Position numbers and translations under genes: made by a program. The notes under the pieces are model-generated. The model did no database searches and was not told the origin of the DNA. It worked only from the letters and a program-made list of their open reading frames with translations. From Bigelowiella natans CCMP2755 (lineage: Eukaryota > Cercozoa > Chlorarachniophyceae), in the NCBI GenBank assembly GCA_000320545.1, contig ADNK01001888.1, forward strand, positions 1 through 45,141: a stretch of DNA of 45,141 nucleotides, written 5' to 3'. Below, piece after piece: positions 1 to 11,687 of the stretch (position 1 is the first letter of the stretch; each line of letters starts with the position of its first letter).

Positions 1-10
1 CAGAAAAGCA

Positions 11-61
<51 letters not shown>

Positions 62-628
62 CTCTTACTCATACCTACATTGCACGCAGACGCTCAGAGA
101 GAGAGGGGGGGGGGGGAGGGGAAGTAGCTCATGGGATACCATAGTATCTCTCTGTTCCGATTGCATTTACGAAAACGCATTGAATAGGTGTTGTATTACC
201 AATGTCGACAATAGAAAGGGCATCCAGGGAGGCTGATACAAGGATGGGCTCTTTAATCTAATATCACATGTATTTACCATTATTGCAGTCGCCACCACCT
301 CAGCACACGAATAACATTAAGGAATACAATCATAAATGGCTTGGACGGAATCAGTACCGGAGTTGGATCAACAATGGAGAAGCAGGCTTCAGGAACCGGG
401 GATCTTGGTATGTTACGCTTATCCTACAATAACAAAGAGTCTGATTGAATGGTCTTTCGTATATAGAATTATTCACTGGATGTCAAATATCCTTCAGATT
501 AATCATTAAGGGAAATAAAACTTCTGTGTATATCTTCACTGCACCTTGTCAATTGGAAGTGCTCTTAAGACGAGGTTATCAAATTTTAACTCCTCTAGTT
601 TCTTTGTCTTTTTCCCACCCTTATCCAT
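1..628 (-). CDS. SELENOO: SelO/YdiU-family protein AMPylase, N-terminal part, cut by the window edge
   Basis: Three exons on the minus strand (628-545, 423-358, 257-200) join in frame and continue past the left edge. Exon 1 gives a start MDKGGKK followed by KLEELKFDN and LRALP, the usual beginning of SelO/YdiU proteins. Exon 2 holds VPEACFSIVDPTP, matching the family's conserved ACFS-V-PTP segment, and exon 3 holds KEPILVSASLDALSI, matching the family's P-LVA-S-eAL segment. SelO proteins are pseudokinases that transfer AMP to Ser/Thr/Tyr of target proteins, usually in mitochondria. The catalytic core and any C-terminal selenocysteine lie outside the window. The start at 628 is the first ATG after a good acceptor (CTTTAG at about 640), so an upstream exon carrying a targeting peptide is possible; the open frame 1133-843 is a weak candidate. 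The identification rests on about 70 residues but is quite specific. Confidence 0.8.
13..60. repeat. (CT)n microsatellite in a SelO intron
   Basis: Nearly pure CT dinucleotides run to about 60, followed at 105-118 by a G-rich run. Both lie left of the third SelO exon and probably within the next intron. Confidence 0.9.
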
Positions 629-1283
629 TGTGACGAAAGACCCTAAAGGTAAATTTAGTGAATTTAATTAAGCAGAAGATAATATTACTTCGATCTAGTG
701 ATTAGATTCGACACGTTACTAGGGGCTTTACAAAAAAGAATTCGAGCATTGTTTGCTCTCTCGTTTGTGGTGAGTGTTGTGCACATAGATACACAGAGCC
801 GGAGTAGGAACCGGCCCCATGTTCCATAACACACCACAGGAGTTATCTGTTAAAAGCAGAGACACAAGATGGATGGTATTTCTCTACTCCTAGCACGAGT
901 AAGGGGGGCGGACAGAGGCTTCGTGGTGAGCGCTTCTTCCAAGTTGGGATGCGGGTTTGCTTGCTGCTTTCATGAGAAAAACCATGTCGCAGGTACAGTA
1001 TCACCATGTTGTACCGAAGAATTCCGTGACGGAATTCGTAATTATTTCCTTCGATCTTCACCGGCTTCCAACTGCAGAAAAGGATGCCTGGGACTGACCG
1101 GTTTTGTTGATCAACCGCGATTCCGTTAACCATGAGCGATCCCCAGGTTGTCGTATGTAGTGAATCGGTCTGATTTTGCCGTATTCTCCTTATGAGGAGC
1201 TCTCATGGAAAACGCATCATCAAGCTTGCAACCTCCCCCAAACCAGAAAACAACACATCTCCACTTTTGAGAACAACGCAACC
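629..1283. promoter_or_regulatory. head-to-head spacer between SelO and the 163-aa protein gene
   Basis: The two neighbouring genes diverge from this 655-bp stretch. Short open frames exist on both strands at about 843-1133, but neither shows a recognisable domain. The minus one could supply a first SelO exon, in which case the true spacer would be only about 150 bp. No TATA box or other core element stands out. The CATG/CTAG-rich sequence typical of the tail-to-tail spacers is absent. Confidence 0.4.
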
Positions 1284-2337
1284 ATGGCCGAGGAGCAAAA
1301 GTCGGCCAACGAGGAGATTGTGAAAAAATGTGCTGAGTTCAACCCTGGATGCTATTTGACCTTTTCCGTTGCGAGCTGGGGCTCATTGTTCTACCAGGTG
1401 CGTTTCGAGTGTCGACGTAGTGGCGTTACGTTAACCTTCGTATCGTCTGCTTCGCGCACAGGCTTAAGCATACAGACACGTACACTTGCCGCACGTGCAA
1501 TATACATGAAAATAATGCGTCTAAAAATTTGGCATCTGAATAGAGCATTTTATGTACGATGTATTCAGTGGTCTGCAAAGCCAACCGAATTCAAGAACGA
1601 AATCTTTGCTTACTTCGAGCCAGGGAAGAAAGTGCCGGCTTTCAAGTTCAAAAAGCATGGAGGACAATCAGAGATCATACGTACGTACGCACCGTTCCAA
1701 TTAGCTGTTAACTAGTTTTGATCTAGTGTTGAATATCAGGTGAGATTCAAGCCGGGAAAGGGCAGAGACTGTACGTCGGTATGGAATATGATACATCCTT
1801 TATCTCGATGCCTTGAACGTGAATATTTCAGGCTTTACACACTTCATCAAGGCAGCTATCGAAAACAAGGGGAAGATCGTTTTCTTCTATCCCGAAGTTT
1901 CTGTCCGTGACATCCTTCAAATTAGATTTCGTCGTTCTATGGTTAACAATACTTTTTTTGTAGTGTTTCTATTTGTCGGACGGCAAAGTCCTTCCTTTTG
2001 AGAAGGGAAAAGTGTATGATTTGACACAGATCAAGGTTAATATCTTCTAAATTTCAAGAGAATTTGTTTCGTTGTAGCTGAAAGATATAATATGATACAG
2101 GCCAGTTGCATAGCAGCTATACCCGAAAAGGCTGATACATTTGATGGTTATACGCGCACATTCAGAAAATGAAAAGAAGGAACATTATAAATATAGTACA
2201 TAAACATATTCCTACTTCCTTATATTGTAGAGTGAAGTACCGATCAGGGTTCCGTTTTGACAACAGGTGTGAAAACTTTATCCGGAGAGGCCTTCAAGCA
2301 GAATGCAAATAAAGTCGGAGCATCGCTTGGATTTTAA
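1284..2337 (+). CDS. unrecognised 163-aa protein, six exons
   Basis: Exons 1284-1397, 1569-1680, 1740-1778, 1832-1896, 1964-2035 and 2248-2337 sum to 492 bases and keep one frame. The product starts MAEEQKSANEEIVKKC, is hydrophilic, and ends KVGASLGF. It has alternating aromatic, hydrophobic and Lys/Gly residues (for example KGKIVFFYPE and CFYLSDGKVLPFEKGK), which suggests a small beta-rich soluble domain. There is no signal peptide, membrane segment or motif I recognise. Two donors are atypical (GTTTCT, GTTAAT). The acceptor of the last exon was chosen at GATCAG because the earlier AG choices bring a stop into frame. Exon structure is well supported by phase, but the function is unknown. Confidence 0.7.
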
Positions 2338-2881
2338 ATGTATTGCGTCCTGTTCCTACATGAACAACGTATATGTCCTTTGCCTTGACTTATCGATCTG
2401 ATTCACGATCCAGTAATTCTGTTATGATCGAGTCTGACAGCCAATTCATGAACAATTCGTTTGAAACGTAAAATGCCTGGAAGTTACTTTAATGTGACAG
2501 ATGGGATACCATACAGCCTAAGTATACAATTGATTTGTGTACACGCACGCATGCATGGAGTGTTCACATACGATAGCATATGTGTGCACATTTGATGTGG
2601 CGCATCAAAAAAAGCTATAAAGCATAAATGGCACACACACAGTGAGCGCACGTGTACGTGTGTATGGCCAAGACGGATGTAATTAATCAATTAAATTTGC
2701 TCAATGGTCATCCGTGTGCGTGTGTGTGTGTGTGTGTTTGCTTTCTGGCAAAAGAGTGCGGGATGGCACAGGGGTCAATCCCACATGCAAACTGCTTTAC
2801 GCACCACATTATCCACGCATTATATATGCTTTCATCCATGCCATGTTGTTTGTCATACATGCGTGTACATGCGCATAGCAG

Positions 2882-3080
2882 CGCCTACATGCTAGCAGCT
2901 AGCGTGTCATTTGGCACACATCCGATTTGACGTCGACGAAAAACCAGTCTAGTTCCGTGATCCGTCTCATATGCATAGCTAGATAGCAACGCCTACATGA
3001 TGCTAGCCTAACATCAGATAACGTGTCAGCTCTAGATTTGGCAAACATCCGATTTGACGTCGACGAAAAAACCAGTCTAG
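2882..3080. repeat. imperfect tandem duplication, offset about 108 bp
   Basis: The segments starting at 2882 and 2990 both begin CGCCTACATG. After an indel-rich middle, both end with ATCCGATTTGACGTCGACGA, a run of A and CCAGTCTAG. The shared tail is nearly identical, so the duplication looks recent relative to the middle. Confidence 0.8.
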
Positions 3081-3593
3081 CTAGCTAGCTCCATGAGCAG
3101 TGTGCGCAAGGGCGATTTGTTCTACCCATGTAGTTCGCTTAAAAAAATCACGAGAAATATAGAAATGATATTGGGGTCGTCTAGGTCGTGCACACCGCTA
3201 GACTGCATCTGCTTGTGTGTGCATGCGTGTCTGAGTATGTGTGCTGGACACATGTGACCACCTGGCCACACGTGATGGATTTGCACGTTGTCATCGTCGA
3301 TGCAATAGAGCGTGAACACGAATTGATCGCACAACCTTGCGGTGCACACAGCCCCACATGAATGCGCGCTGTCGGGACTTGCTAGCTTGTTAGCAGTAAA
3401 TTGCGTTACGTCACGGGATCGCGAAGTCGAAGGCAGCCACATGTACATAGGCTAGCAGTATCTACCAGCTACATGGCACGCAACTACGTCATTTGATAAC
3501 ACACTGTTGTAGCGTGTCTGTATAGACGCGTGAACAAGCTCATAGCGGCGCATCATCAAGCTAGTAGCTACTCCAAGAAAAAGCTAGCAACGC

Positions 3594-3594
<1 letters not shown>

Positions 3595-3630
<36 letters not shown>
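3595..3630. repeat. (AT)n microsatellite
   Basis: About 18 AT units without interruption, in the tail-to-tail spacer. Confidence 0.9.
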
Positions 3631-3946
3631 ACTGCAGATAAATTAATAGCTCCACGTGTTTAAAATATGGAGATTCATAACTCAGTTTTGTATGCAAAGA
3701 TATCCCATACCCTTGCATTTTCGTGCCAGCATAGACTGGTCTTTCCCCCCGTTTTGATCTCATTAATGCATGCTGGCTCATGACCCTTGAAAATACTTCG
3801 GGTCACACCAGCACATCATAAATATCATATTGCATTATACAGAGTTTATGCATTCAGTGTTTCAACAATATGTATGTCTGGACCATTCTAAGAGTATAAT
3901 CATCAGTTTTCTGAAATGAATCGGGAAAAACTAGTTTAAATCAATC

Positions 3947-4937
3947 CTAACTTTTGCTGAAAACATTAAAGCCACATGAACAACCGCAACTTCCCGGTAG
4001 TGCTAAAAGCTTTGTACACTCCTGTTATCAATTTTCAGATTATCAGAAAGGAAGGCTTCACATACCAGTAAACTCAATTCAGAAGATACCTTATTTTTAT
4101 GCTTTTTTGCTACACTGAAAGGGCTCTGACTGGCTTCATTTTCTATAGTAGGGTCAGCACCTGAAAATGAGCAAAAATGAATATTCCGCAATTGAAAATT
4201 ACATCGAATCACCTTCTTCTAATGCCCAAGCTATAAAATCTGGCCTATTTTTCTCTGCAGCCAAATGAAGAGGTGTATCTCCTGCCTTTGACTGCACATC
4301 TAGATTCGCCCCCCCTTCAGCCAGCCGCCGAGCAGATTCTGATTATAAGTAGACTATTTCCAATGAATGAAATATGAAGTATTTAAAACTTGCCTAAACT
4401 CCCGAACATCGCCGCCCAATGCATTGGAGTGTATCCATTGTTGTCTTTTGCTTCCACATCCGCTTTGAACTCGATCAGTATCTACATGGTAATAACCTGA
4501 AACCATCCCCTACATATGATTATTGCATAGCAAATCGCTACCTGTACAAGTTCGTGATGTCCATTTCCAACTGCTCTATGAATTGCCCTTCTATTCTGAG
4601 CTCCTCTGAGATTCGGGTCAACTCCATTTTTCAGTAATTCAATGACGTCGTCATCCTTCCCTGTGTTTATGAAAGTATGTTCACTATTTCATTTTTGTGC
4701 TTTCGCTTTATACTTTGACCTAGCTTGGAGGCCTTGTGTATTTCTTGGTCTCTTGGCATGAGCGTTTGTCAGGGGACAAGGTATCTTCTCACCTTGGGAA
4801 AGAGTCGGAGATCTGTTCGTCTGAAGAAATTTCTCCTGCATTTCTGACAGAGGCTCGGAGTGAAGTAGGCACGCTCTTGCTTCTCTTTTCGCGTAGTGCC
4901 GAAAACAAAAAGGTCTGCGCTGTCCTACGGCGGCCAT
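3947..4937 (-). CDS. ankyrin-repeat protein 1 (207 aa), six exons
   Basis: Exons 4937-4793, 4660-4542, 4481-4394, 4338-4213, 4160-4090 and 4021-3947 keep frame and encode 207 residues. About three to four ankyrin repeats fill residues 50-165. The repeat landmarks NGYTPMHWAA, AGDTPLHLAA and the terminal GADPTIEN are clear, and consecutive repeats are spaced exactly 33 residues apart. The N-terminal 48 residues are basic and unrecognised, and the C-terminal tail is Cys-rich (SCGCSC). The start at 4937 is the first ATG of a frame that joins the repeats in phase; an ATG-less frame continues further upstream. Ankyrin proteins mediate protein-protein contacts, and the partner is unknown. Intron 3 uses a GC donor. 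Confidence 0.82.
4339..4393 (-). other. GC-AG intron in ankyrin gene 1
   Basis: On the minus strand the exon ends TTTAG and the intron starts GCAAGT, the classic GC-donor consensus, and it ends AATCAG. An alternative GT donor six bases upstream is also in phase but would shorten the repeat. The GC donor gives an exact 33-residue spacing between the flanking ankyrin landmarks. Confidence 0.75.
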
Positions 4938-5577
4938 TTTCCCACCATAATAGCCAGCATTTAGATGTCGTAAAATACAAATAGCCTGTTGAAATATACC
5001 TCTCTCCTGGAAATCGCCCAAGCCTCTCGGGAAATCGGAACACTCACGGAGCATCGCAAATCTATTTTCGTAGATCTACCAGGGTTCGAAGATTTCTCCG
5101 TAACCCATCCTGAGCGCCCTATTTGAGTGCCCTTTTCTTACAGCAGACAATTCCACCTGCAATTGGCCAAAACGACAAGAATTTTCCATCTTGAAACGAA
5201 GAATACAGCATCCGAGAAGGGCAGCGAACAGCAGCGAATTACTTCGATGGACTTTGCGACAAGTGATAAGTGAAACGGAATGAAGAAATGGAGGCTGTTC
5301 CATGTTTCCAGCGTTGGAGCACCTACGAACCCCAATGTGGCAAAGTAGCTCTCCTTCCAAAATCGAAAGGAAAGGTATTTATTTACTTTCTGCGAGGGCA
5401 CGGTAGATTGCTTGCTTGATAAAGTGAATAGGAATTATATTCGGGACTGTTAGATGCAATTCATTTTAATAAAATGGGACACTCAAGGATAGGAGGAAGG
5501 TTTAACAGCTGTCTTTCCTCTGTTGGTTATTTACAGCTTGTCCTCCATTCTTATCGTTCCGTCCATCAACTGCAAAC
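4938..5577. promoter_or_regulatory. head-to-head spacer between ankyrin gene 1 and the SEA-like membrane protein gene
   Basis: Divergent genes flank 640 bp. Open frames on the minus strand (5076-5360 and 5138-5401) have no domain signal and no clear splice path into the ankyrin gene, so I do not call them. The region probably carries both promoters and 5' leaders. The CATG/CTAG-rich composition is absent. Confidence 0.4.
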
Positions 5578-8500
5578 ATGAAGATGAGAAACGGTCACTA
5601 CAACTTGGCTTTTTACAAATATAAACATCGCTATTCTGTTTCCCTTGACAATGTATTAGTTTTAGCACGATTCTGGTTCATTTGCCTAATATGCTTCATG
5701 CCGGTAATGGCCCGCAAGTCGGTCGATCCCAAGGCAAATAAAAATAAGGAGATTCCCGAGGCAATCGCGATTGATGATCAGCACACGTTTCTTCCATTAG
5801 AACTTCACGCAGGCCTTGACCACGAAAGCAAAGAGGATTCCATCGATGAAGATGGACATTTTGCAGCAGCATTAGCTATGAAGCATAGCCACAATCCTCA
5901 CAATCATAACATGTATGTAATCACAACTTCAACGATGTCACACAACAATCTATTTTTTCAGCCTATCTTGAGTTTAACTATACCTTATTAGATCCAAATC
6001 AATTGTGTATCCCTTCTTAGTTTTATCACGCCGTCTCCAAACACCATGGTTCCCACGTCTTCCCCTACGACTAACGCACCTCAAACTTTGATGCCAGTAC
6101 TATTGACTTTAACAAATCTTGCATAATATTCCCTAATAACTATGATGCAAACTCATAGTGCTTTGATACCCTCCTACTAGACCAAGGAATTTGGGAGTTT
6201 CAGCCCAACTAGGAGCCCTTTTACCACATGTCCGACTACCAGAGTACCGGTAACGTGTCAGCCAACCAGGACGCCAACGGATTCATGGCTCACTGCTGCT
6301 CCTTTCACGAAGGCCCCATCCACTACGACTACAGAAGCGCTCGATTTCACATGCATCTTCGAGAGTCTCCCCTTTTATCAGGTCGCGGAGGATCTAGAAA
6401 AGCTTGAGGCCTTCTCCCTTAACATACGCTTCGCCCTTTCCACGTACACGTCTCTGCCTCTCGACATGATCGAGGTATTTGATATGTCAGAGGGGAGTAC
6501 GATTGTAAATGTGAGGGTCTCCATGCAAAAAAAAGATGCTCCTCAAGACCTCGACATCGTGACTCCTCATAATCTGGCAATTAAGCTACTCAGCAACCCG
6601 GCGGAGGTTTTCGAATAAATAACCCTCTTGTACACTGCCAAAATCATAAAATAATCAGAATTGAAAAGATATTTCTGATTCAATCTAGAAATGGATGATA
6701 TTCATGAAGGATATTTGTGAGGTGCTCATGGTTTTTTACTAGGTTTTCAGTGGTACCAATGGATTCGTGGTTGGAGAGTACGGAGTTCCAAGAATCTCTT
6801 CCACCTCAATTCTGACAAAGTCTCCGACTATCTCGTTGTCCCCCACATCTGCAGTCAAAGTTATCACAGTGGAAGGATCTCTCATATTTCCAATGATAGA
6901 ATGTCAAATAGACACCTCTGCCAATGTCACAGCTGTCCTTCAGCGCCACTTCGAAGAAAGTAACAATAAATTATGATTATAAAGAGAGAGTACGGTTGCA
7001 AGAGAATCATCTAAAAACAACGTGAATCGGGAGAACGGATGGAATAATATAATACTTCGTTTTGAAAGATTTGTTAAGTATGTTTGAAGCTTTCTTTCAT
7101 TCTTTACCTGTGAAATGTTTCAAATATTTCTATAGTCCTTCAAGATTCGAAAGTAACTCTTATTGTCAAGCCAGCTGAATGCTCTTCTACTAGTTTTGTT
7201 TTCGAAAAGTAATCCTCTCAAATAAATTATTTTTTGACGATGATGATCAGCTCACATTCATACTCTTCTTTCTCCTCTATCTCTAGCTTGGATTCATATG
7301 AAGGGCAGAAGATTCTTCAGGAGTTTTTGGACGTAAATCTTATGTTCGAAGGTTGGAGAGCAGTAATGATTTTCTTTGTTTATTGTTGAAGTCCAATCCC
7401 AATCTTGATTTTATAGGGGAGGAAGAATGGACCAAGAACGATGTGCGTCTGGGCTCGATAAATCTTGATGCCCCGGTTGAGGAACCTCGGAACGAGGACA
7501 GGGGCGATGACAGCATAGATAGTAAGGTTAATCATGGAACATGGAACATTCTTCCAAGCCATAGTTTATTCAATAGCAATATTATAATGTCTTCTATCGC
7601 TCTCAGGCAACCTTAGCTAGTATGATCGTGTTCGTCTGTGTAAGCGTTGTGACTCTGGGAGTTGGTCTTTACTGCTACGCCATGAGAAGAAAAGCAGACA
7701 AAGAGCTCATCAAGGTTCTTAAGATACCAATTTAGCACAACAAAGAAGTTAATCTTTATTATTATCGCGTCTATATTATAATGATCGGTGCAACCTCTAA
7801 GGACTTAAATATCTTTCTCTTTGTATCAGATTAAATCTGGATCGCAGATAGAACCGTTGAGCCTTGCTGGTATCCCTCAAGATGGCATGCGTCGTCTTTC
7901 CTCGAGCGTTGCCTCCGATCTTGGACGGCGCAGATCTGTCAGCAGTTTGTACGAGGAGGAATCCAAGAGAAGCGCATTCACAACCGACTCAGTGAGAGGT
8001 CCCAATCCTCCTGCAGTATTGGTTCAGGAAGGGAAGGAGAGAGGCAAGAAAAGAGATGTAATCAATGGTGAAACTAGTTGCTCAGAAAAGGATAATGAAC
8101 GACCTCCTGAGGTGGGCGAAAAGAAAAAATCTATCTCCATTCTAGCAGCTAATCCATCGAAGAAAGATAGCAACAGCAAAGACGCAGCTCTTCCATTATC
8201 GAAGTCTACCAGTAATACGGCTGGAATGGTTAGTCCCATTGCGAGCAACGTTACAGCTCAACCACCCATCATCATAGACGTCAGCGCTAATCATGATAGG
8301 GTGAAGGAACAGTTTATCACTCTTGAATCCAAGTCAGGGAGTAGTGGTGTACAAAACAGCGGACAGAACGACACTTCCATTTCTCAACATGGATTGGTCC
8401 TCAGTCGGGTAGTAGCGGCGTAATAACTACAACTAAGCCAGCTAGATCACTCATACAAAGCTGCTACTCATACATTATCTGCCTTATATGCAGTTTTCAC

Positions 8501-8643
8501 TGCTTGCCTTCCTGTGTTTGATATTACAGGTGTCAAGTATCCCAGTGTCCAGTCTCCAAATTCCAGAGGAGGAAAGGGAAGATAATCAAGAGACGTTGGA
8601 AAGTGACCGTGAGCTTACAGCAACAACACAGGAGAATACATGA
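5578..8643 (+). CDS. type I membrane protein with Thr/Pro-rich stalk and SEA-like modules (695 aa)
   Basis: Ten exons (5578-5912, 6021-6096, 6181-6606, 6743-6959, 7136-7208, 7287-7351, 7417-7521, 7617-7714, 7830-8408, 8530-8643) sum to 2088 bases in one frame. A hydrophobic stretch at residues 26-45 ending PVMA looks like a signal peptide. Residues of about 112-190 form a Thr/Pro/Ser stalk. Two modules of about 100 residues follow (roughly 190-290 and 318-410), with the pattern FSLNIRFALS, a GSTIVNVRV strand and LAIKLLSNPA, resembling SEA-type stalk domains of algal surface proteins. A transmembrane helix lies at about 434-455 (SMIVFVCVSVVTLGVGLYCY) followed by a basic stop-transfer. The 240-residue tail is Ser/Lys/Glu-rich and likely cytoplasmic. 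I infer a cell-surface adhesion or sensing protein. The SEA assignment is by pattern only. Confidence 0.75.
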
Positions 8644-9637
8644 AGCCACCACAGGAAATATTAGGCCTTGTGCTGTTGTAGTTAGTAATATAAGACAGAT
8701 TCATGATGGTACATCGATGGGGATCGTCGAGTTAAGTTTCTCAGAGACTGAAACTTATATGAGGAATCACTATTTACCTGTTCTAATCAGCAATCAAGCT
8801 AAATAATGCTGCTCCAAAATTATTTTGTTTGATAAATTATGGGCACCAATATGTGAGATTAATTCGCCATATGATGCATTTTTCTTGAGAGAAAATAGCA
8901 TTATAATGCACTGCTTTGCATGCAAAGCTTAGTGTATTTGTTTAAAGCCCACCTGCTGATCAAATGAGAATAAGATTATGTGTGCCAGTCTTCAGTAAAG
9001 CTTGAACCTTGATTAATTCTATATTAGGCCGCTGTGTAATATATACATATGCAATGACTGATACCGCAGTACGCACGCATGCAAGCTGCGATGACGTACA
9101 CCGCATGTACTAGTGTAGCAAGTGCACTAGTAGCGCAGTGATTTTTGCTTATTAGTTACAGCTGCGCGCGCGAATGAGTGTTTTAAGTCTCCAAATCGAT
9201 CGATCTTTATTATCACAAGCGATACTTGCATCTCGCGCACAACTTCACTTGAAAGTAATGTCGTTCACAAGAGGGCTCTACTTGTCTAGTTATGCTTGCT
9301 AGCTTGCATAGCCACACAGGTTGTATCGTGTGCGAAGTGTAGGAGCCATACGCATGCACATGCACTGCAGGGTAAATGCCGACTATTAACATTTTCGATG
9401 AATTGCAGAAACGGCACGAAGTGAATTAGTAGCACCAGTTTCATAATTTTGCAAGCGCACAAGCTACTTATGCTCTCGCACGCGGCCCTCCAAACAAAAA
9501 AGGTTGGTGAGCGCGCACGCCACGTAAGAAGATTAGCTAAAAATGATGAACGAGTGAGTGTCGCTATCCATTGCAGCTTCGTCTCCGAACAGCAAGAGAG
9601 TTAAAGCTCAGGAAAGACAGTGCCTCGTCGGATGCTG
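8644..9637. other. tail-to-tail spacer, CATG/CTAG/TGCA-rich in its second half
   Basis: The 3' ends of the SEA-like gene and the histidinol dehydrogenase gene face each other here. The first 400 bp are ordinary AT-rich 3' flank. From about 9030 to 9560 the sequence is dense in GCATGC, CTAG, TGCA and GCGCGC words, as in the other convergent spacers. No exon is supported; the plus-strand open frame at 9571-9756 is antisense to the dehydrogenase 3' end. Confidence 0.7.
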
Positions 9638-11516
<1,879 letters not shown>

Positions 11517-11687
11517 AAAAAAGGGGATTTACCTACAGCGACAATGAGAGTACCAATTGCTAAACTAAGAAAAGTAGACTCGACGAAATGATTCAAACGA
11601 CAAAGAAAAAAATGGTTTTTGATTCATAAATCCCGGTAACGGAAGACATTGCATTTATCCATTGGTACGTGTGCAGGATACGCCACA
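11517..11687. promoter_or_regulatory. 171-bp bidirectional promoter between HDH and CDC123
   Basis: Only 171 bp separate the two start codons, so both promoters must overlap. The spacer contains GATTCATAAAT at 11621-11631, 57 bp before the CDC123 start; the same 11-mer occurs at 43550-43560 in another short divergent spacer. Confidence 0.55.

Larger units (their letters stand above)
2338..3946. other. tail-to-tail spacer, CATG/CTAG/TGCA-rich
   Basis: This gene-free stretch lies between the 3' ends of the 163-aa protein gene and ankyrin gene 1. From about 2480 to 3580 it is dense in self-complementary words (CATG, GCTAGC, TGCA, ACGT) and contains a short (TG)n run at about 2716-2740, a near-duplicated segment at 2882-3080 and a pure AT run at 3595-3630. 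No splice-bounded coding exon is visible; the small open frames here have no domain signal. Confidence 0.7.

Noticed and set aside
869-1129. Plus-strand 86-codon open frame
   Set aside because: It has no homology signal and lies in a divergent spacer opposite a more plausible minus-strand extension.
2882-3080. Repeated segments considered as a CRISPR-like array
   Set aside because: There are only two copies, with variable internal sequence and no regular spacer, in a eukaryotic genome.
5076-5401. Minus-strand open frames with hydrophobic stretches upstream of ankyrin gene 1
   Set aside because: Two overlapping frames are open, neither joins the ankyrin exons in phase with a good donor, and no signal-peptide start is convincing.
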